From Gordionus sp. m RMFG-2023 (lineage: Eukaryota; Nematomorpha; Gordioida; Chordodea; Parachordodidae): a stretch of DNA of 64,000 nucleotides. Below the pieces are notes generated by a model. The model worked only from the letters and a program-made list of their open reading frames with translations. It did no database searches and was not told where the DNA came from. Shown here one piece after another: positions 58,670-64,000 of the stretch. The DNA lies in contig NC_088775.1 in assembly GCF_954871325.1 (NCBI RefSeq), forward strand, positions 11,199,561 to 11,263,560. The letters are read 5' to 3'. Both the position numbers and the translations under genes were made by a program. How positions within the stretch are numbered: the first letter of the stretch is position 1; every line of letters starts with the position of its first letter.

Positions 58670-60000
58670 ACGTGATACGTGATAAAAGCGTTTTCGCCCT
58701 CTGGTTGTGGATACAACAGAGCTACGCTAGGTTTTCCTCAAAAAATCCATCAAACTGGATAGTTAATTTAGGGGAGGAAAAAAAATGAGGAGCCCTTCAC
58801 ACGTTTGTGGGCAAGCCGCACGTACTTGTACGCGCAACAGTCCGAGAACTGTCGCTTAAACGTCTATAGGCTAATCAACAAAAGAGATGGGCAAAAACAA
58901 AAGCCTATACCCATGAACTGCCTAAATAATTTAATTACTTTAAGGGTGGGTGGTGGCCAATTTTAAGTTTAACATCTAATGTAAGCCTTGATAGTTACTA
59001 ACAAATAATTGAGAATGTGTTCATATCAATTGAGATTAGAATTTATTCATGAAAATAAGGAAAAGCTAAAATGGGTTTACCACAAATTGTTTAAAAGGTG
59101 AAAAATCCAGTGAATAGGCAAAAACTAGTCAGTAATCGGTTTATGACTATCCAGCAAACGAACACCACACAACAAACGGTTATTTTTCCTTTTTCCAGAG
59201 AAACAAAAAACTCTATGGAGTGATAGATAGATTATATAGCGAAAAAGGTCTTTGATAATGATAAAGATATGAGAGAAAGGAAACTATGACGCAGAAATAG
59301 GAGCCAGCTCCGTAAGTTTTAGGAAATTGAAAAGTAATTGTTGGCCAGGATTAACAAAAGGCATTTTGGCTTGATTGTTATATGGTCTATCATTCACGGA
59401 AAACTCTACCAGCAAAACATATTTACAAACCTCGCCACCCCCCTGTCGACTGGTTTCTCCATAAATGATGTAACAAGCGAACAAAGACTAATGAAAAAAC
59501 ACTAAGAAAAAGCAAAAGCTCCAGGGCCAGATAATATCACAGCAGAAAAACCAAAAAATAAATAGCATCTATAACAATATCGCTACCTATTTGCCCTCAT
59601 TTAATAGAAATATGGGAGAGCGGAACTACTGCAGTGGGATGAAATCAAAAATCCTACCTAAGTAACTACCCAAAAACTAAGACCACAAGAAAATTAAGAC
59701 TTATTGAGCTATAGCCATCACATCCTATAGCATGGAAAAAGCATAACACCCACACCAAAAATACATAAGTATATACAGGCCAAGAAAAGAAAATACTGGA
59801 TCCAAAATTAATTTAGAAAAATAATCATGCAGAAAAACTAAGTACAAAACCCCTTCTGCTTTACATTTGTGAATTATAACAGAGCTATTGATAATGTTAA
59901 CCATGCAGTTTTTTCAGAAAATAAGATAAATAAAAGCTGAAGTCAGTGAAGTAAGTAATTCACAGAATAGGTGAAAGACAAAAATCAAGAGGTAAAATTT
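58670..60000 (+). pseudogene. Degenerate LINE reverse-transcriptase relic, plus strand
   Basis: After a non-A+T-rich leader (58675-58880, 'gtttgtgggcaagccgcacg') the plus strand carries patches of LINE pol: INDVTSEQRLMKKH then KAKAPGPDNITAE near 59465-59550 (RT domain entry motif), a patch like the 'W....PxxK' region near 59620, and NYNRAIDNVNH near 59875 (RT palm 'F..AFD.V'). Many stops and frame changes. Family perhaps RTE/Jockey-like; not resolved. Confidence 0.55.
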
Positions 60001-60049
60001 AGAGATGAAGAAATTAAATAACCTGAAAAAAGAAAATAAATTATGGGAG

Positions 60050-61160
60050 GTTTAGGTAATTCGATTTAATTTTTAGTAGTTTTTTTATAGATTTTTTGTT
60101 TTTATTTAGCCTTAGGAATTGCTTCAAATTTAAGTTTAGATCCATTATGTCCTTCAAGGCTCTGTAGAACCATAATGTCTTATATTTGCAATATGTTTTC
60201 CCATTAAAGGAGTATAACCAATTAATGGCATCAATAACAAGGCTATTGTTACTATGATTTCTTAAAATATGGGCAAGAAAGTAAGACGTTTCTTTTTTAA
60301 AGATACGTGGACCTGGGTATGGTTAGACTTCTTCCAAAGATTTTCATTTGAGATAATATTTGGATAGAAGATTCCATTTATTATTCTAAGGCATTTATTT
60401 ACAAACGTTTGTAATTTCCTAGTTTCGGTCTTGGTAATCTCCCATGTATCACCGCCATAAAAGAGAATCGGGATGATGGTTGAGTTGAAAATACAGAGTC
60501 TTGTGAAAACGGATATCTCTCTAGCTTTCCACAGTTTAAAAAATTTATAAAAAGCCGCCCTAGCATTTTGTAAACGAATTTTTAGTTCTTCTTTACAACT
60601 ACCTTTATTGTCAATGGTTACACCTAGATATTTAAAAGAATCTACAACCTTAACCAACTTTCCCCCCACCACCAAATTATTCAGAAGAGGCGCCTGGGAC
60701 GAGGGCATTATCACTGTTTTATCAAAGTTAATGTCCAAGCCAACCTTAAGACTAAAGGAGTTTAATATAGCGATCAAATTTTGGGTTTCTTCCAAACTTT
60801 TTGTTATCAAAACTATGTCGTCAGCATAAGATATCACCCTATTTTCCAAGAAAAAAGACTGACTGGAACTTAATTCTAAGAGATTCGCAGTAGCCAGCGT
60901 ATCTACTATGATTTTATTCATAAGTATATTAAACAAAAGCGGGGAAAGAACACATCCTTGTTTTACCCCTTTTTTTGTCCTAAAAGATGGAGAAACCTTA
61001 TTATAAATTTTTAAGGAGGCAAAAAGACTACTATAATGTGTTTTAAGGATCCTTATAATATTAGAGTCAATGCCATATTCGGTTAAAATCTTCCAAAGCT
61101 CATCATGGTTAACATTATCAAAAGCACGTTTAAAGTCGATAAAAATTTAAAATGAGTTTT
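60050..61160 (-). pseudogene. LINE reverse transcriptase fragment, minus strand
   Basis: Minus strand begins inside the RT palm (IDFKRAFDNVNHDELWKILT), continues GVKQGCVLSPLLFNILMNKI, the catalytic YADD of VISYADDIVLITKSLEETQN, then VDSFKYLGVTIDNKG and the connection motif ILFYGGDTWEITKTETRK...FVNKCLRIING typical of RTE/craTA-like LINEs. The frame shifts near 60290, after which SYFLAHILRNHSNNSLVIDA continues to about 60090. The N-terminal endonuclease and upstream RT are missing. Younger than the plus-strand relic next to it, judged by open length. Confidence 0.75.
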
Positions 61161-61299
61161 CCGGTATCTTTCAGGAAATTAATAATTAGATCGATCTGTG
61201 GGTGTTAGGTAGTGTTAACCATCACCCAATATTATATTAATCATAACTATAATATAATATAATCTTATAACCAATAACTCATAATGTAAAATTTTTTAT

Positions 61300-61490
61300 A
61301 AAAAATATTAAGGCCCGGCCCGGCCCGGGTTTAAAAATCTTAGGCACGGCCCGGCCCGGATATATTTAAAAAAAATTTTTTAGGCCCGGCCCGGCCCGGA
61401 TAAAATTTTTTAGGTCCGGCCCGGCCCGGGTATATTTAAAAAATTTAAAATACGGCCCGGCCAGGGCCGGGCTTAGGGCCGGGCTTGCAG
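61300..61490. repeat. GC-rich subterminal array, right
   Basis: Repeated GGCCCGGCCCGGCCCGG blocks, ending 'gggccgggcttgcaggtctctg'. Mirror partner of the array at 55380-55570. Confidence 0.7.
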
Positions 61491-61789
61491 GTCTCTGATA
61501 TATATAGTTATAATTAAATTTTTACATTTAATTCTAATTCAAAAATGTGCAGGCTCAAAGCGCCCACTTTTGAAACCTTGGTTTGTTGTGGTTCGATACT
61601 GGTAAACGGCAAAAAATTAAGATTTCTCCTTAATTTTAATACGTTAAGATGATACGAAAACGATCATGTTATGATTATGGAGATTATATATGTTAGATAT
61701 TACCATACATTAATTAAGAAACAAATAATTTATAATAACCTCATTGCACGAAAATAATTGCAAAGATATGCAATTGTAAATAATTAAAA

Positions 61790-61910
61790 CAGAGACCTGC
61801 AGTCCCGACCCTAATTTTAATTTTTTAAATATACCAGGGCCGGGCCTAAAATTTGTAAAAAAAATTTACGGGCCGGGCCAGGTCGGGTCGTATATTTTAA
61901 AATCAAATAT
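61790..61910. mobile_element. Solo end of a CGGCCCGG-family hAT element
   Basis: Starts CAGAGACCTGCAG followed by 'tcccgaccc', then 'ggccgggcctaaaa' and 'cgggccgggccagg'. No matching right end seen before 62190. A broken or internally rearranged member lying 290 bp from the full element. Confidence 0.55.
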
Positions 61911-61939
61911 TTGAATTCTTTAAAATGAAGTTTTTGTTT

Positions 61940-62185
61940 TGTTACTCTATTACACATTTCTTGATATCCCATAAGAATATCACAAAGTCAGCGATTATAT
62001 TAGGAAATAAAAAAACAAATTTATTTTATTCTAAATAATATATATTAAAATAAAATAGTTTGTTTATCTCAATATTCTATTACACATTTCTTAGTATCAC
62101 AAAGAATATCACAAAGGTTTTAGGAAATAAAAAAAAACAATTTATTTTATTTAAATAAAGTATTGTTTTTTTTTACTTACCTAAT
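61940..62185. repeat. Local duplication
   Basis: 'attacacatttcttgatatc' (61949) and 'attacacatttcttagtatc' (62080) are followed by similar runs ('cacaaagaatatcacaaagg', 'ggaaataaaaaaacaa'), a tandem duplication of about 130 bp. No gene. Confidence 0.5.
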
Positions 62186-62259
62186 AAGCTGACTTAAAAT
62201 AATATTTATTAAGTAAGATATAGTTTGTTTATCTCAATAGGTTATTAATTTTAAAAAAA

Positions 62260-62412
62260 GAAAAGATTTTTGTAAAAGCGGATATGATATATTCCATCAA
62301 AACTGACGTAAATTTATTCTTAAAAACCATATTGATTACCTGTATCATTTGCCACCTGACCGACAAAATCATCTGCGAATTGTACTCTAACAATCCAAGG
62401 GATCCCCTTAAG
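62260..62412 (+). CDS. Coding-like exon inside segmental duplication copy 2
   Basis: Reads EKIFVKADMIYSIKTDVNLF then LKTILITCIICHLTDKIICE then LYSNNPRDPLK before GTAACA, a better donor than in copy 1. The frame is open throughout. Together with copy 1 it suggests a real exon of a host gene that continues beyond the window or has been cut off. Confidence 0.4.
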
Positions 62413-62866
62413 GTAACATATTATTTTTTTTACTGATTAATATTATTTTATCTATCCATTACCATTAATAAAGCTAAGCGAATTTCAACCGAATCGGTTT
62501 ATTTAGGATAGGATTCTTCACAATCCGAAATTTTACAAAAAAAGTTGTCGGCTGCATTTAGATCGTGCTTAGAAACCAAAGGGAATCTTCTTTTTACGTT
62601 ATCTGTCAATCGGGACGAAATGACTCGGTCTGAATGAAGTCGACTCATTTAAAAAAAAATTTTTTTTAAGGATTATTTATGAAGCGATAGAAAAATTCGG
62701 ATTTGTTTGGAGGCCTTTTTATTATTAACTTGGTTTAAGATGGAATTTATTTTAGCTATTTTTGAATATGCTAAATTTCTCGATTTAAAATCACTTACCG
62801 CGGGTGATTTAAAATCCTTCAAAATCTGATTTTACCCGGATACGTTCCAGCATGTATAACGTTAGT

Positions 62867-63033
62867 TTTGTTAAATGGCTCGATTTTTAAAAACTGCTAA
62901 CCCAATGTTTTAGCCAAAAATAAAAAATTTACGCAGACATGGAGAATTTTTGCTCATAGATGACAGAATGGTTTGAAAATCTGTTAAAGAAATCTCGAGA
63001 CTTTTTTAAAATATTAATTTAAAACCGGGCTAA
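62867..63033. repeat. CGGCTC MITE copy, truncated as in copy 1
   Basis: 'ttttgttaaatggctcgatt' at the left, 'aaaaccgggctaaatgaatt' at the right, matching 33194-33372. Confidence 0.55.
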
Positions 63034-64000
63034 ATGAATTTCAGATAATTTTCGCCATAAACTTTTGCATATTTAAAAAAAAAAAAATCATATGAAAAAT
63101 ATTCGTATAAAAAAAAATTAACTATAAAATAAGTATAAGTTTCTTATAGTTCACGGTAAAATTGTTTAAAATTTGAAGTGTGGGTATACTCTATACATGA
63201 TGAAATGTATTTCCGGTCAAATCAAATTTTTTAAATTTAAAAATTCGCTCTCAGTAAATGATATAAAAATGGCGAGATTTCGAATCCTCTTGGAGTCAAT
63301 ATTCCAATATGACATATATAAGAGACGCGTATAAGTAAAAATTATAGGCCCAGCTTGGATTTGGGGACGGAATTTAGTTTTCGGTTCATTCTTAAATTTT
63401 GTTAAACTAATACAATGTATAATCTCCTTTGTATGATGTTAAACGACTTAGCTCAGTCGCGACTCAAGTCGAGATCAAACAAATTGAGTTTAATCCGAAT
63501 AGTCGACTGATTTTTAAGGCTCGAGTCGTGAATAAATTGCGATTCAAGTTCACGACTCGGAAATTTGATCTTCTTGAAGTGAAATTAATAATTATTGAAT
63601 ATTTTTTAAATTGTCATTTTAAATCCTTTGTTATTGTTGGCTATCTAGATAAATATCTAATTTTTTAAAATAATTATGTTATATATTATACCAATTTTTA
63701 CACAGTTTTGAATGTTGAAAAACACCTCTCTACATACTTTATAACAAAAATGCTATTTATTAAATTTCAAAATATATAGAAAACTAGCCTCATACATAAA
63801 ACTATAGTAAAATAACATGTAAAAAAATCAAATAAACAATTTAAAACAAGACACATATAAAAACTTAATAAAAAACATAATAAGAGGGATCCCAAATTAG
63901 ATGTTTACTTTTAAACCAAGTAATGTTTGTTAGCCCATATAGTCTTACCCATCATATAGTGGGGGATAAGTGAAAAAATTATTTCAAATATAATTAAAAA

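Larger units (their letters stand above)
55363..61497 (-). mobile_element. Autonomous-looking hAT element with GC-rich subterminal arrays, 6.1 kb, carrying LINE insertions
   Basis: TIRs CAGAGACCTGCAGAGGTACC (left) and the inverse of CAGAGACCTGCAAGCCCGG (right). Target copies ATATATAT at 55355-55362 and 61498-61505, identical but low-complexity. Each end has a 150-200-bp array of CGGCCCGGCCCGG spaced by A/T runs. The transposase (56237-58045, minus) is uninterrupted. About 58675-61160 is LINE-derived and interrupts the 5' side of the transposase gene; the element alone would be about 3.6 kb. Deletion derivatives are at 6381-7340 and 16781-16966, with a broken end at 61790. Confidence 0.85.
62190..63890 (+). 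repeat. Segmental duplication, copy 2 (partner 32520-34290)
   Basis: Same order as copy 1: 'tttgtttatctcaataggtt', exon, 'aaaaagttgtcggctgcatt', truncated CGGCTC MITE (62867-63033), 'tgtatttccggtcaaatc', CTCGAGTC repeat head (63430-63570), then 'aataacatgtaaaaaaatc'. Same strand, about 30 kb away. Divergence by eye is moderate and similar in coding and non-coding parts. Confidence 0.75.

Noticed and set aside
1-64000. tRNA, rRNA, CRISPR, LTR retrotransposon or Polinton
   Set aside because: No cloverleaf with A/B boxes, rRNA core motif or spaced direct-repeat array was recognised, nor any long terminal repeat pair or capsid/envelope-like frame. The many inverted repeats are explained by MITEs and hAT ends.

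Overview
The window is eukaryotic and very A+T-rich. Genes are split by many spliceosomal introns and crowded by DNA transposons. A USP36/USP42-type deubiquitinase, a beta-hexosaminidase, a rhodopsin-like receptor relic and several LINE relics suggest a metazoan with an A+T-rich genome. The exact lineage cannot be fixed from this sequence. All gene models below were built by hand from splice signals, reading phase and remembered family motifs; no search was run.

Layout. (1) 956-19409, plus strand: a complete-looking ubiquitin hydrolase gene of 16 exons, about 1053 aa in the phase-consistent model. Its introns hold several hAT elements and MITEs, including a three-level nest at 5835-7625. (2) 19919-28160, minus strand: a tentative four-exon gene for a small Pro/Gly/Met-rich protein. 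Two exons of an unidentified plus-strand gene (27526-28019) lie inside its first intron. (3) 28.2-35 kb: mostly repeats, one coding-like minus exon (30459-30583), a possible signal-peptide exon (31791), and one copy of a segmental duplication whose partner closes the window (62.2-63.9 kb). (4) 35260-44279, plus strand: a 13-exon beta-hexosaminidase (GH20), 570 aa plus an upstream signal exon, with MITEs in its introns. (5) 44.9-50.3 kb: a minus-strand terminal exon, a 3' hAT relic, a LINE with reverse transcriptase and a likely restriction-like endonuclease domain, a coding-like plus exon, and a frameshifted GPCR relic. (6) 50.3-55.3 kb: almost gene-free, with a minisatellite and a DUF4371/ZMYM1-type hAT relic. 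(7) 55363-61497: a 6.1-kb hAT element with an uninterrupted 602-aa transposase, GC-rich subterminal arrays and an 8-bp target duplication, loaded with two LINE relics. (8) 61.5-64 kb: a broken hAT end and the second segmental-duplication copy.

The two recognised host genes are not functionally linked as far as the sequence shows. The USP is expected to act on ubiquitin in the nucleus or nucleolus. The hexosaminidase is expected to act in lysosomes or to be secreted. The main theme is repeat biology. At least five hAT-type terminal-inverted-repeat families can be separated (TIR starts CAGAGACCTGCAG, CAGAGTTGTTAAA, CAGGGATCCA, CAGGGTTGTG and AGGGCTGTGCC), most with 8-bp target duplications, plus an abundant ~210-bp MITE that sits inside several of the others. 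No retrovirus-like or Polinton-like element was recognised.
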